Assembly (NCBI GenBank): GCA_034440615.1
Contig: JAOTOM010003956.1
Coordinates: forward strand, 93,501-157,500
Direction of reading: 5' to 3'
DNA length: 64,000 bases
From: Ashinkailepas kermadecensis
Taxonomy: Eukaryota; Arthropoda; Thecostraca; Neolepadidae
Under the pieces are notes generated by a model. That model was not told where the DNA came from, did no database searches, and saw only the letters and a list, made by a program, of their open reading frames with translations. Below, one piece after another: positions 33,848 to 45,105 of the stretch (position 1 is its first letter; the number at the start of each line of letters is the position of its first letter). A program made the translations under genes and the position numbers.

Positions 33848-34345
33848 CCACAAACTGAGCATCATCGGTGTGCATGGCAATCTCACCGTGTGGCATCCAC
33901 ACGGTAACGTCTACAAACTGAGCATCATCGGTGTGCATGGCAATCTCACCGTGTGGCATCCACACGGTAACGTCCACAAACTGAGCATCATCGGTGTGCA
34001 TGGCAATCTCACCGTGTGGCATCCACACGGTAACGTCCACAAACTGAGCATCATCGGTGTGCATGGCAATCTCACCGTGTGGCATCCACACGGTAACGTC
34101 CACAAACTGAGCATCATCGGTGTGCATGGCAATCTCACCGTGTGGCATCCACACGGTAACGTCCACAAACTGAGCATCATCGGTGTGCATGGCAATCTCA
34201 CCGTGTGGCATCCACACGGTAACGTCCACAAACTGAGCATCATCGGTGTGCATGGCAATCTCACCGTGTGGCATCCACACGGTAACGTCCACAAACTGAG
34301 CATCATCGGTGTGCATGGCAATCTCACCGTGTGGCGTCCACATGG
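33848..34345. repeat. 63-bp minisatellite, about eight near-identical copies
   Basis: The unit contains CACAAACTGAGCATCATCGG, TGTGCATGGCAATCTCACCG and TGTGGCATCCACACGGTAAC. Copies are almost identical except at the ends. As 63 is 21 codons, frames stay open on both strands (plus: HGNLTVWHPHGNV; minus: VTVWMPHGEIAMHTDDAQFV), giving open frames of 146-275 codons that are likely artefacts. Confidence 0.95.
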
Positions 34346-35264
34346 CAACATCGACCATCAAACTTCGACGCGAGTTGGGCTGGACCACCTTGACCACACG
34401 ACGGGAAAAACACCGACTTAATGTGTATTTTGAACTGCAAGCGGTTGGCATAGGACGACAATGTGACAACGGTGGTTCGCAACACACGCCTACCAGACAT
34501 TGGCAGAACGCCAGCAAACCCAATCACGGAGCAAGCCCAGCAAACCCAACCACGCAGCAATTCGCAATTACCCGCACAATATTGCACTGCCGATACTTTA
34601 TTCCTGTAATCCCAGACCCTGGAGCATGATTCCCGGAACAATCCGCGCTATGTCTACATCCGGAACCTTCAAGTGAGAGATCTCGCAGCTGCTGTGTGTT
34701 CCGTCTTTCTGACGTGCGCGTCGACTTCTTTTACAGAGCTGCTGCTCCATTAAATAAGTTCGCTTTTCGAGGCCACTTCCGACATGTGACGGACTCTGAA
34801 GGTTTGATCTGCGCCCGCGTCTTGACGTGGGTTCGCGTTGGACGAATGACCGCGCATTAAGGGAACTGCCCCAGTTGTACAGCTGAATTTGAGTTGAACG
34901 CGCGAGCTGTAAAGGAAGTTGCCCTTTTTTGAACTGGTGTGCTTATTTTTGCCAACTCGGTTCCGTTGCTTCGCAATTTGCTTACCCGATTACCCCCGAT
35001 GGCAGCAAAGCTCTTGTCGCGTTACCTCAGTTCACTTCCTCTGTTCCTTGTACTGTCGTTCGCCAGTATTGTTTGTGTCAGCCAATCAGCTTGGAAATTG
35101 TTCCCATTGCAACACCAAGAGCAGTTCGTGAACAGGGCGACGTCCAGCGGCGTTGGCCATATTGATGTTCCGCATCTAATATTGCTCGAGGCTCTTTTTT
35201 TCTGAAACAAGATGAGATCTTCTGTGGATGTGTGATATATTTATGGATGTTTATATTGCAGAAA
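34346..35264. other. Intron 1 sequence, no gene recognised
   Basis: Unique sequence. The overlapping frames at 34919-35205 have no domain and no splice context. Confidence 0.35.
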
Positions 35265-35670
35265 ATCTGGGCTCCAACTGGGAGCCGCAGGCCTCTGTGG
35301 CTTGTGATATCTAAGGAAACCTGGTTTGCACCACAGATACTTAGTTCGAAAGAACTGCTACCAATGTCCCTTTACTGGACTTCCAAACGGTGACGGGCGG
35401 CAGCAGGGGACGTAAATTCGGTGACTGCCCAGAGCAGCGTGACGGTACACCCCCGTCAACAACTCATCAGCCGAGGCGCTGCACGCTGAGGGGGCTTCCC
35501 CACCTCACTGACCAGCGGCCGTACCATATAGCCCGCCACACTCGGCGGAAGTCACGAGGGGCCGTCGGCCGGTCGTCGGCACTAGACGCTGGCTCAGCAG
35601 CTTGGCCGGCCGGACCAGGTACTGCGATGTGGCGGACACCGACCGACAAGTCCCAACATATAGAGCCATC
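35265..35670 (+). repeat. Dispersed repeat family A, copy 2 (plus)
   Basis: It matches the reverse complement of 13845-14345: CTCCAACTGGGAGC, TGGCTTGTGATATC, CACCTCACTGACC, GCTTGGCCGGCCGGACCAGG and TACTGCGATGTGGCGGACAC. It is followed at 35690-35760 by a short AGAAGCTACCTCCGC duplication. Confidence 0.6.
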
Positions 35671-37845
35671 ATTTGGCTGCCTAATTTGACGCCAGAAGCT
35701 ACCTCCGCCAAACTATCGCCAGCTACCAAACTATCGCCAGAAGCTACCTCCGCTACAATATTTCGTGTGAGGTATCAATGGATGTAAGATGTTTGTGAGA
35801 CTCGACCACCATACTACTTGATGTCATTTGTCACTGCTGCGTTGGCCAACGAATAACCTTTCGTGAGCACATCACTCTGTGCATCCCCTGCCCATTTTAG
35901 TGCTGTCTCACCGTGTATTCCAGTGTCGATATCAGATGAACTAGCGACAAATAATGGGAATTATTGATGTTGAAGACCCCGAATACACGTTCTATTGCCG
36001 CCAAACATTCATCCCAGTGTCAAATACCTATTGGAATGATGTTTGAAAAGAAAATCTACAGCTGGGACAATCCCTGTAACACGCGCGCTGGAGGACCTCT
36101 CACCAACACGAACCGGAGAGTGGAGGTGGATATCGCCATCCTCTCCGGCCTTGGATTTAGGGAGACCACTGAAGCAAAAAAAACAACTTCGGACGGAAGG
36201 ACAAGGACGTAGTAAACGCTCCCGATACAGGCTTGATGTTCCTGGACCAATTTCTTCAGCGCATGATGTCAAATACGTCACCTTTTGACTATTTGATGGT
36301 TGATAGCTTCCTTGGCCCAGCCTGATGAGCAACAATAGGTTGATTGCATTCTAAATGTGCAAGTATGTATTAATTACCGGAAACAAAATGCCGAATGCTA
36401 ATTGCTTCATGGGTTTTAATATCCATCATTGCATATCGACAGGTTGGAAATATCTCTGGACGGGATTTTCCAAGGGTGGGAGGTGGTCAAGGGTGGATGC
36501 TGGCCAAGAGTGGCGTAGTAAGCGCCACGAAGGCGAACCCACCGAAAAACAAGTATTCACTGTGATCGCATTGTGCAATAAACCTTGCGTCATGGTAAAC
36601 ATCCGCGCCCGGCTGCGGCTGGCTCGGCCGGCGTGTCGCCCCACCGCCCCAACAAGACCTTGTCGGCGGCCGACCCGCGGCCCGTCCGCCAACTTTGCAC
36701 CTCTACACTTCCTATGCTCATTAACGAGTTTCACAACTTCTTGTTTCACTCGATGTGCCTGATAACTTTCAACAAAGTCACAAACTACCGCTACATTACC
36801 GCACCGGCTAAAACAGGCATCCTTCATATATTTGCGCGTGTTAAGACCCTCATCCCATCGTCATATTTTCGAGAAAAATAATATTAAGACTTTTCACAAG
36901 TTGATCGCAAACATTTCCGAAACTGAAACAGAAATGCACTTTTAATTATCATCAGCGTGTTCGCCGATGCTTTACGGATTTAATGTCATACCTGAAGCTC
37001 CATTCAAAGCATAGTTCACGAGTAAGGTCAGGCCAAGGGTGGACTCCGCATTTGAAAACATGCTAGAATGTTGATTAAAACCACTGCTTCCACCCACCCA
37101 GGGTAAAATTTGGCGGCAAAATCGGATTCAGAATTTAACATAACCTCAGATATCGTGTCAAGCTAAACAAGGTAATCCGAGGTCAGCATAGGTCAATAGC
37201 TTTGAATAACCTAAGGTCCGAATATCGACCCAGTCATCTATTAGCCCAAGCCGCACAAATGTGTTGCCTTAGGTCACAATGTCACGTCAAGATGCGGTAA
37301 TCCGCGATTACGTTAAAATGTTGTTGGAGGTTTTACCCCTTTGTGACGTCATAGCTCCGTGACCTGACATGACCCAACAAAAATGCACGAAAAAAACACA
37401 TTTCACTGGGTTCCGTTGAGAGATTTTGAAGCTATCCACGAAAAAAACCTTGGGGTTTTCGCCATCAAACCCCCTCCACTGGCGAGGGTCAAGGCGCCGA
37501 ACGCATTTCAGTTTGTTATTACGGTATCCCGCAAAGTCATCGCGCAACCACCAATCATCCGCAATCTGCCTGCGTGTCAGCCCTCAGCGGCCCTGAGCGG
37601 TCTGTTGTTCGGTAACGGGCGATGCAATTAGCCCAGAGGCGGACTGACACCCCGAGGGAGTCCCGCGTGGCTCTTGCTCACCTGGCGCGTCACACATCGT
37701 GCAAGTTTTAGTGCCGGAGCGGGACGGTGGCGCGTCGTCGTCACGCCAGGCACCGAGTCGCCGCGCCGGCCGCCACTTCCTGGCGGCCGGCACGCCACAG
37801 GTCAGCCTGTCGCCGTATCGGACGGCCCGATCGCGGCCGGCGCAT
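35671..37845. other. Intron 1 sequence, no confident exon
   Basis: A GC-rich island at 36595-36700 (frame HRPNKTLSAADPRPVRQL) and another at 37600-37850 stand out from AT-rich surroundings. Neither has convincing splice sites. Both could be exons of a rare isoform or repeat fragments. Confidence 0.35.
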
Positions 37846-39475
37846 CCGGACCACTGTGGCAGGTCGGTGTGTCAGGTCGGTGTGGTCGGACCACTGTGGC
37901 AGGTCGGTGTGGTTGGACCACTGAGGCATGTCGGTGTGGCCGGACCACTGTGGCAGGTCGGTGTGGTTGGACCACTGAGGCATGTCGGTGTGGCCGGACC
38001 ACTGTGGCAGGTCGGTGTGTCAGGTCGGTGTGGACTGTGGCAGGTCGGTGTGGCCGGACCACTGTGGCAGGTCGGTGTGCCAGGTCGGTGTGGTCGGACC
38101 ACTGTGGCAGGTCGGTGTGTCAGGTCGGTGTGTCAGGTCGGTGTGGACTGTGGCAGGTCGGTGTGGCCGGTCGGTGTGGACTGTGGCAGGTCGGTGTGGT
38201 TGGACCACTGAGGCATGTCGGTGTGGCCGGACCACTGTGTCAGGTCGGTGTGGCAGGTCGGTGTGGACTGTGGCAGGTCGGTGTGGCCGGTCGGTGTGGA
38301 CTGTGGCAGGTCGGTGTGGTTGGACCACTGTGGCAGGTCGGTGTGGCCGGACCACTGTGGCAGGTCGGTGTGTCATGTCGGTGTGACCGGGCCACTGTGG
38401 CAGGTCGGTGTGTCCGGACCACTGTGGCAGGTCGGTGCGTCAGGTCGGTGTGGCCGGGCCACTGTGGCAGGTCGGTGTGGCCGGACCACTGTGGCAGGTC
38501 GGTGTGGCCGGACCACTGTGGCAGGTCGGTGTGTCAGGTCGGTGTGGCCGGACCACTGTGGCAGGTCGGTGTGGTCGGACCACTGTGGCAGGTCGGTGTG
38601 GATGAACTACTGTGGCAGGTCGGTGTGGTCGGACCACTGTGTCAGGTCGGTGTGGCCGGACCACTGTGTCAGGTCGGTGTGGTCGGACCACTGTGGCAGG
38701 TCGGTGTGGCTGGGCCACTGTGGCAGGTCGGTGTGGTCGGACCACTGTGGCAGGTCGGTGTGGTCGGACCACTGTGGCAGGTCGGTGTGGCTGGGCCACT
38801 GTGGCAGGTCGGTGTGGCCGGACCACTGTGGCAGGTCGGTGTGGCCGGACCACTGTGTCAGGTCGGTGTGGTCGGACCACTGTGGCAGGTCGGTGTGGCT
38901 GGGCCACTGTGGCAGGTCGGTGTGGATGAACTACTGTGGCAGGTCGGTGTGGTCGGACCACTGTGGCAGGTCGGTGTGGTCGGACCACTGTGGCAGGTCG
39001 GTGTGGATGAACTACTGTGGCAGGTCGGTGTGGTCGGACCACTGTGTCAGGTCGGTGTGGCTGGGCCACTGTGGCAGGTCGGTGTGGTCGGACCACTGTG
39101 GCAGGTCGGTGTGGATGAACTACTGTGGCAGGTCGGTGTGGTCGGACCACTGTGTCAGGTCGGTGTGGCCGGACCACTGTGGCAGGTCGGTGTGGCCGGA
39201 CCGCTGTGGCAGGTCGGTGTGGTCGGACCACTGTGGCAGGTCGCTGTGGTCGGACCACTGTGGCAGGTCGGTGTGGATGAACTACTGTGGCAGGTCGTGT
39301 GGCCGGACCACTGTGGCAGGTCGGTGTGGCCGGACTACTGTGGCAGGTCGGTGTGGTCGGACCGCTGTGGCAGGTCGGTGTGGTCGGACCACTGTGGCAG
39401 GTCGCTGTGGTCGGACCACTGTGGCAGGTCGGTGTGGATGAACTACTGTGGCAGGTCGTGTGGCCGGACCACTGC
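37846..39475. repeat. 27-bp G-rich minisatellite, about 60 copies
   Basis: The unit is GGTCGGTGTGGTCGGACCAC plus TGTGGCA, with variants GGTCGGTGTGGCCGG, GGTCGGTGTGGTTGG and a GATGAACTACTG form. It fills about 1.6 kb of intron 1. The unit is nine codons, so frames of up to 633 codons stay open (plus: HCGRSVWPD or GPLWQVGVA; minus: HRPATVVRP). The periodicity and the equal openness of both strands argue against coding. Confidence 0.96.
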
Positions 39476-40741
39476 GGTTGTCACGGTGGCTATGTCATAC
39501 AAGCGTGGTCATATGGACAGAACACCGTCACGAATGCCATCAGTGACGCATATCCAAATATATCAATTATATTGAAAGACATACCAATGATAAAGACTGG
39601 CCACAGGAAATTACGATGTTCTGGCTTATCGCGAACACTACTTGGAAGCAGTGCGCATGAATAGAAGCATACGATGGCCCTTCAATCGACCTCCTCCTCA
39701 GAACACGAGCCTGGTCAACCCATTCCTGTTCCAGCTGTATTTCCAGTTCACACGGCAGCCACTTGCTTTGCTATTGGGTACCCTGTCGCGTTCCTAGCAG
39801 CTCTTAGCCAGGTCCGGACAGGCGGATGTATGGGGTGAAGGATGGGTAATTCCAGCGATTTGCAAATTTGCATGATACTGTGCTGGTCAAACTAACAGTT
39901 AGTTCGACACTGCCCGTGTTTTACGTCCAATAACTACACCCTGTCCGAAAATAACTCCCAAGCCTCTGAAGGCATGACTTTGAAACCAGCTACTGTTGAT
40001 AAGTTGAACACTGAATCGTTCTGGATTAGCAACTCATAATATATTATGACAGCTAAACACGGAGGTGCTGTCAAGGGAGGACCGCCCCTCCACCCCCCCC
40101 CCTCCCCACGCACAGCTTAGTAACCAAGAATACACCACATCAAACAATTTTTTAACATTTTTATCACGCAAAACAAGACATTTTCGGAGCGCTTCGCATG
40201 CCAAAGCGGTCCTTGATTCATAACATTGTTTTTGGAGTCGCCCCCCCCCCCTGGCCGGGTAACAATGTACCATAGCAGTGTATCCTAAAACTAACATTGT
40301 TGTGGTGTTTGGTGTCTGATGTTCATTCGTCGTTTGTATCGGTTATTACTGGATTTATTTTCAACATATGCCTTGCTTGCGTTCTGGGCTCATACATTCA
40401 CTACGGATTCTCTAACTCAAGTTTTTTTTTCTGTTGTAAGTGATATTTAAAGGTTGCATAGTGGTGTATACTGATCGTGTCCCACTCGATAAGTGAATAT
40501 ATTGGCTTTATTGGTGTGATACAACCCCACTTAGGATAAAAGTGTTGCAACAACTGCATGTTCTATACATTATTCCACAGTTCTCAGCATTTAATTTCCT
40601 CATTATTTGTTAAGACTAGCGCGACCACCGAAAAACTTTGTCTCACATACTTCTGGATTATGCTAATAATGTCTGATGAGTACGTCTATCACTTAGCTGC
40701 TTTCCGCTCTCAAGTGTGTGCCACCTTCAACTGTGCTGCAG
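39476..40741. other. 3' part of intron 1
   Basis: Unique AT-rich sequence with homopolymers (C-runs near 40091 and 40241). It ends in the acceptor CTGTGCTGCAG at 40741. Confidence 0.45.
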
Positions 40742-40847
40742 GTGGTAAGGCCAAAAGCAGTCCCGTCGACCCGGCCATGATCGGAATTCTGGTGTCGCTG
40801 GTGCTGATGTTCCTCATCATCTGCGTCGTCCTCCAGCTGTTCAGCAA
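40742..40847 (+). CDS. Exon: juxtamembrane and transmembrane segment
   Basis: The 106-bp exon starts in phase 1 and reads GKAKSSPVDPAMIG then ILVSLVLMFLIICVVLQLF and SK. That is a short hydrophilic stalk followed by about 21 hydrophobic residues, a single-pass membrane anchor. The acceptor is TGTGCTGCAG|GT and the donor CAGCAA|GTATGT (GT at 40848). The phase-1 start matches the phase-1 end of the EB exon. The phase-2 end (AA) matches the G that opens the exon at 42837, forming Lys. Codons are strongly G/C-ending, unlike the surrounding intron. Orientation (EB module outside, basic tail inside) fits a type I protein. Confidence 0.7.
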
Positions 40848-41630
40848 GTATGTCACCTCTTTGCTATGATGCAAAGTGGCCCAATGGGCGCCTGGACGCT
40901 TAGTTCTCGCCATGGTGCGGTAGTTAATACGATGAAAGGTCTCCTCTATCCCAGAGGAGGTATGTTAGTGGAATATGCTCGAAGTATTGTATTAGTGACA
41001 ACAGACTCAAGTTGTGCTGCGTATTCAGTATTTTGCCACTAGCACAATACTTTCGGTGGCGTTATCACAAAGATAACTATTCTGGAATAAAGAAGGCTGT
41101 GTTTCGTGTGCTAATTGCTGAACTACATGCCATTCCCGTCTCGTGTTTCATGTGTATTCATGATATGTTTGCATTGCCATATCATTCTATATTATGCTGT
41201 CATGCACAGTTCATTGTATCTCTTTATATGCCATCAGTGGCATATAAATATGATATATATTACATCATATCTATTGCAGGATCTGCATCTGCAGGATTGT
41301 GACATCATCACGTGCATGCATCATCATGTTATCATCATGACATCATCATGTGCATGCATTATTATGCTATCATCATTACATTACTACATTCTCCCTGTCT
41401 GGAGTTGGTGGGCATGGTGTACGCTCTGTCTGGAGTTAGTGGAAATGGTGTATGCCCTGTCTGGAATTAGTGGGCATGGTGTACGCTTTGTTTGGAGTCA
41501 GTGGGCATGGTGTATGCTCTGTCTGGAGTTTGGAGTTGGTGGGCATAGCGTATGCCCTTTGTGTGTCGTCAGGTGCATCAGGTGCCACTGGATTAGACCG
41601 ATGCTGGCAGACAGTCAGACACAGCCGGGC
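40848..41630. other. Intron 2, 5' part
   Basis: Contains a GTGCATGCAT/ATCATCATG patch (41310-41375) and a diverged ~35-bp repeat around CTGTCTGGAGTTNGTGGGCA (41395-41545). Confidence 0.5.
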
Positions 41631-41635
41631 GGACA

Positions 41636-42775
41636 GCTGGACAGCTGGGTATCCCGGCAGCTGGGCAGCTGGGAATCCCGGCAGCTGGGCAGCTGGGTAT
41701 CCCGGCAGCTGGGCAGCTGGGTATCCCGGCAGCTGGGTATCCCGGCAGCTGGGTATCCCGGAAGCTGGGCAGCTGGGTATCCCGGCAGCTGGACAGCTGG
41801 GTATCCAGGCAGCTGGGTATCCCGGCAACTGGGTATCCAGGCAGCTGGGTATCCCGCCAGCTGAGCAGCTGGGTATCCCGGCAGCTGGGCAGCTGGGCAG
41901 CTGGGTACCCCGGCAGCTGGGCAGCTGGGTATCCCGGCAGCTGGGCAGCTGGGTATCCCGGCAGCTGGGCAGCTGGGTATCCCGGCAGCTGGGCAGCTGG
42001 GTATCCCGGCAGCTGGGCAGCTGGGTATCCCGGCAGCTGGGCAGCTGGGTATCCCGGCAGCTGGGCAGCTGGGTATCCCGGCAGCTGGGCAGCTGGGTAT
42101 CCCGGCAGCTGGGCAGCTGGGTATCCCGGCAGCTGGGCAGCTGGGTATCCCGGCAGCTGGGCAGCTGGGTATCCCGGCAGCTGGGCAGCTGGGTATCCCG
42201 GCAGCTGGGTATCCCGGCAGCTGGGCAGCTGGGTATCCCGGCAGCTGGGCAGCTGGGTATCCCGGCAGCTGGGCAGCTGGGTATCCCGGCAGCTGGGCAG
42301 CTGGGTATCCCGGCAGCTGGGCAGCTGGGTATATCGGCAGCTGAGCAGCTGGGTATCCCGGCAGCTGGGCAGCTGGGTGTCCCGGCAGCTGGGCAGCTGG
42401 GTATCCCGGCAGCTGGGCAGCTGGGTATCCCGGCAGCTGGGCAGCTGGGTATCCCGGCAGCTGGGCAGCTGGGTATCCCGGCAGCTGGGCAGCTGGGTAT
42501 CCCGGTATCCCGGCAGCTGGGTATCCCGGCAGCTGGGTATCCCGGCAGCTGGGCAGCTTGGTATCCCGGCAGCTGGGCAGCTTGGTATCCCGGCAGCTGG
42601 GCAGCTGGGTATCCCGGCAGCTGGGCAGCTGGGTATCCCGGCAGCTGGGCAGCTGGGTATCCCGGCAGCTGGGCAGCTGGGTATCCCGGCAGCTGGGTAT
42701 CCCAGCAGCTGGGCAGCTGGGTATCCCGGCAGCTGGGCAGCTGGGTATCCCGGCAGCTGGGCAGCTGGGTGAGCA
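41636..42775. repeat. 24-bp minisatellite (CAGCTGGGCAGCTGGGTATC), about 47 copies
   Basis: The unit is CAGCTGGGCAGCTGGGTATC plus CCGG, highly homogeneous, sometimes shortened to a CAGCTGGGTATCCCGG form. It lies in intron 2. Its eight-codon unit keeps frames open on both strands. The plus frame (VSRQLGSW) runs into the following exon and makes a spurious 562-codon frame at 41452-43140. Confidence 0.97.
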
Positions 42776-42836
42776 GGCTGACCGTGTGGCCGGGAGTGAC
42801 GGGAAACAACACAGCGGCCCGGCCTGGCTGTTGCAG

Positions 42837-43045
42837 GGCTCGGTTCCGCCAGAACAGGACGATCCTCAACTCGGCCAACCCGCGCCTCATGAACACCTCG
42901 TTCCTGAAGGGCGACGCCGGGCAGCTGTCGGCCGGCGGCGCGTCACGAGCGTCGCGCGGCTCACGCAGCTCGCTGGAGACAGCCGACGACGGCTCGCTGG
43001 CCGAGCCGGAGCGCTCGTCGTCCGAGCAGCGCGCCGGCGACACCG
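42837..43045 (+). CDS. Exon: basic, Ser-rich cytoplasmic tail
   Basis: After acceptor GGCTGTTGCAG the exon reads (K)ARFRQNRTILNSANPRLM, NTSFLKGDAGQL, then a low-complexity Ser/Arg/Glu region (SRASRGSRSSLETADDGS, EPERSSSEQRAGD). The Arg-rich start right after the membrane segment fits the positive-inside rule for a type I protein. The proposed donor is CACCG|GTACGA (GT at 43046), which is only moderate. If unused, the frame stops at 43138-43140 and this would be the last exon. No enzyme domain is visible. The order EB module, TM and Ser-rich tail suggests a surface receptor- or adhesion-like protein, but no function can be assigned. Confidence 0.65.
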
Positions 43046-43290
43046 GTACGATGAACGGCCGGCCGGCGGCGCACAACCGGCGAACGTGGCATCCGCTCAC
43101 GCCGAGTCACAACGCTTGTTCGCGTCATGCACTCACGTGACACGTGTGTATGCAGGCGGACTGCACACGGCCGGACAGACTCTTGTCACACGCACATTTC
43201 GACGTGCGGTGTGTGACTGCGAGCACGGCTTTTCCATGCTTTCCTGGTGACCGGTTGGAAGGCGCCGAACTTTGTCCACACTTGAAGCCG
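43046..43290. other. Sequence after the cytoplasmic exon
   Basis: Either intron 3 or 3' untranslated sequence. No polyadenylation signal or next exon was recognised. Confidence 0.35.
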
Positions 43291-43770
43291 ACCATCCTGG
43301 GACCGCACTCCTGCCACACCGTCCTGGAACCGCACTCCTGCCACACCGGCCTGGGACCGCACTCCTGCCACACCGTCCTGGGACCGCACTCCTGCCACAC
43401 CGTCCTGGGACCGCACTCCTGCCACACCGGCCTGGGACCGCACTCCTGCCACACCGTCCTGGGACCGCACTCCTGCCACACCGTCCTGGAACCACACTCC
43501 TGCCACACCATCCTGGGACCGCACTCCTGCCACACCGACCTGGAACTATACTCCTGCCACACCGTCCTGGAACCACACTCCTGCCACACCATCCTGGGAC
43601 CGCACTCCTGCCACACCGGCCTGGGACCACACTCCTGCCACACCGGCCTGGGACCGCACTCCTGCCACACCGTCCTGGGACCGCACTCCTGCCACACCGT
43701 CCTGGAACCACACTCCTGCCACACCATCCTGGGACCGCACTCCTGCCACACCGGCCTGGAACCAAACTCC
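43290..43770. repeat. 27-bp minisatellite (CCGCACTCCTGCCACACCG)
   Basis: About 17 copies of GGGACCGCACTCCTGCCACA plus CCGTCCT. Nine-codon units keep frames open on both strands (plus: GPHSCHTVL; minus: VPGRCGRSA). Decayed units continue to about 43850. Not a gene. Confidence 0.95.
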
Positions 43771-43984
43771 AGCGCACTCCGCCCAGGAACCACACTTCTA
43801 TCACATCACCCTCAAACCACACTCCTTCCACCCGGACCTAGAATCATACTCAGACCACTGAGAACCGTTGGCATTTTCGCAGATCTGGGGTGCAATATTA
43901 CGCCCTTGGCAGAAACGCGATCGGCAAAAATGAGACTACCGCCTATTGCTTCAAGTTAGTAAAGCCAGCACTGCAATCGGCTGC

Positions 43985-44160
43985 ACTTTCACCTCAACAC
44001 TGCCTCAGCACTGTATCGGTACCTTTTTGGCACTATGTCGGTACTGCATTGGCACTGCATTGGCACTGCATCGGCACTGTGTTGGCACTGTGTTGGCACT
44101 GTGCTGGCCCTGTGTTGGCACTGCATCGGCACTATGCCTCCGGCACTGTGTTGACCCAGT
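43985..44160. repeat. 11-bp minisatellite (TTGGCACTGCA)
   Basis: A run of about a dozen TTGGCACTGCA/TCGGCACTGTG units. Confidence 0.85.
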
Positions 44161-44224
44161 CAATGGCACTGGGCGGCATCACGGCACCAGCGGACGCCAG
44201 TGACGCTCCAGAGCGCTCATTGTC

Positions 44225-44345
44225 CGCCTGCCGGCCGGGCCGGATATACCCAGACGTTGCACGTCCGCCGGGCCGGATGTCCCCACACGTCGCACGTCCG
44301 CCGGACCGGATGTGCCCAGGCTTCGCACATCTGCCGACCACTGAG
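44225..44345. repeat. ~39-bp GC-rich repeat, three copies
   Basis: The unit GCACGTCCGCCGGGCCGGAT followed by GTNCCCANNCNTC appears three times with decreasing similarity. Confidence 0.8.
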
Positions 44346-44552
44346 CTATCGCTGCCTGGGGGCCGTCGATTGCCGACTGTACAGTGTACACACTGGGGCG
44401 AGATGGTGGTGTTCTCTGGTCACGCCTCGCGCCACTAGCCGGCTGTCACCTGGCCCCCTGACCGATGTTCAGGTTATTTGACCACGCTATATGCACCGCA
44501 ACAGCTTCTGACCATCCGGCGACACTCAGGGTGATTGGATCTTCTAGCCGCA

Positions 44553-44555
<3 letters not shown>

Positions 44556-44606
<51 letters not shown>
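44556..44606. repeat. (AT)n microsatellite
   Basis: About 25 uninterrupted AT units. Confidence 0.97.
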
Positions 44607-44609
<3 letters not shown>

Positions 44610-44844
44610 TATTTTATCTACATATACAATAAATAATGGTTACGCCAGGGTAATTGGGGCGGGCTGGGTGTGAGGAAATGGCAACTCAGATAGCCAGGTA
44701 GTGCGTACCTGCACTAATGAGAGCAGCTATTGTGCTTCCGTCAGGGATGTGACCACAACGATTCATATATATTGTGAACGTTATCATGGCGATCGCCACG
44801 CAGACAAAATAAACCCGCACCGAGCACAACTGGCCAGTCACAAT

Positions 44845-45105
44845 TGACGCTCTATGATACAAGTACACAGTTGGCGCCCTCTGCTGTAAATACACAATTA
44901 GTGCTGTAAGTCTACAATTGACGCCCTCTGATGTAAGTCTACAATTGACGCCCTCTGATGTAAGTCCACAATTGACGCCCTCTGATGTAAGTCCACAATT
45001 GACGCCCTCTGATGTAAGTACACAATTGACGCCCTCTGATGTAAGTACACAATTGACGCACGCTGATGTAAGTACACAATTGACGCACGCTGATATAGGT
45101 GCACA
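44845..45105. repeat. 26-bp minisatellite (CACAATTGACGCCCTCTGATG)
   Basis: About nine copies of CACAATTGACGCCCTCTGAT plus GTAAGT. Every unit ends in a GTAAGT donor-like word, so the array is a string of cryptic 5' splice sites in plus orientation. Confidence 0.92.

Noticed and set aside
33696..34523. A 275-codon minus-strand frame with 21-residue repeats
   Set aside because: The repeat is equally open on the plus strand and has no signal peptide or domain. A genuine repeat protein cannot be fully excluded without expression data.
36585..36881. GC-rich frame HRPNKTLSAADPRPVRQL as an extra exon
   Set aside because: No convincing acceptor/donor pair in phase with the flanking exons. Left as unassigned GC-rich sequence.
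37674..39575. A 633-codon plus-strand frame
   Set aside because: It is the translation of a 27-bp minisatellite; other plus-strand and minus-strand frames are equally open over the same units.
41436..43100. A 554-codon minus-strand frame (QLPSCRDT repeats)
   Set aside because: It is antisense of the 24-bp array and of the cytoplasmic exon. The unit length of eight codons explains the openness.
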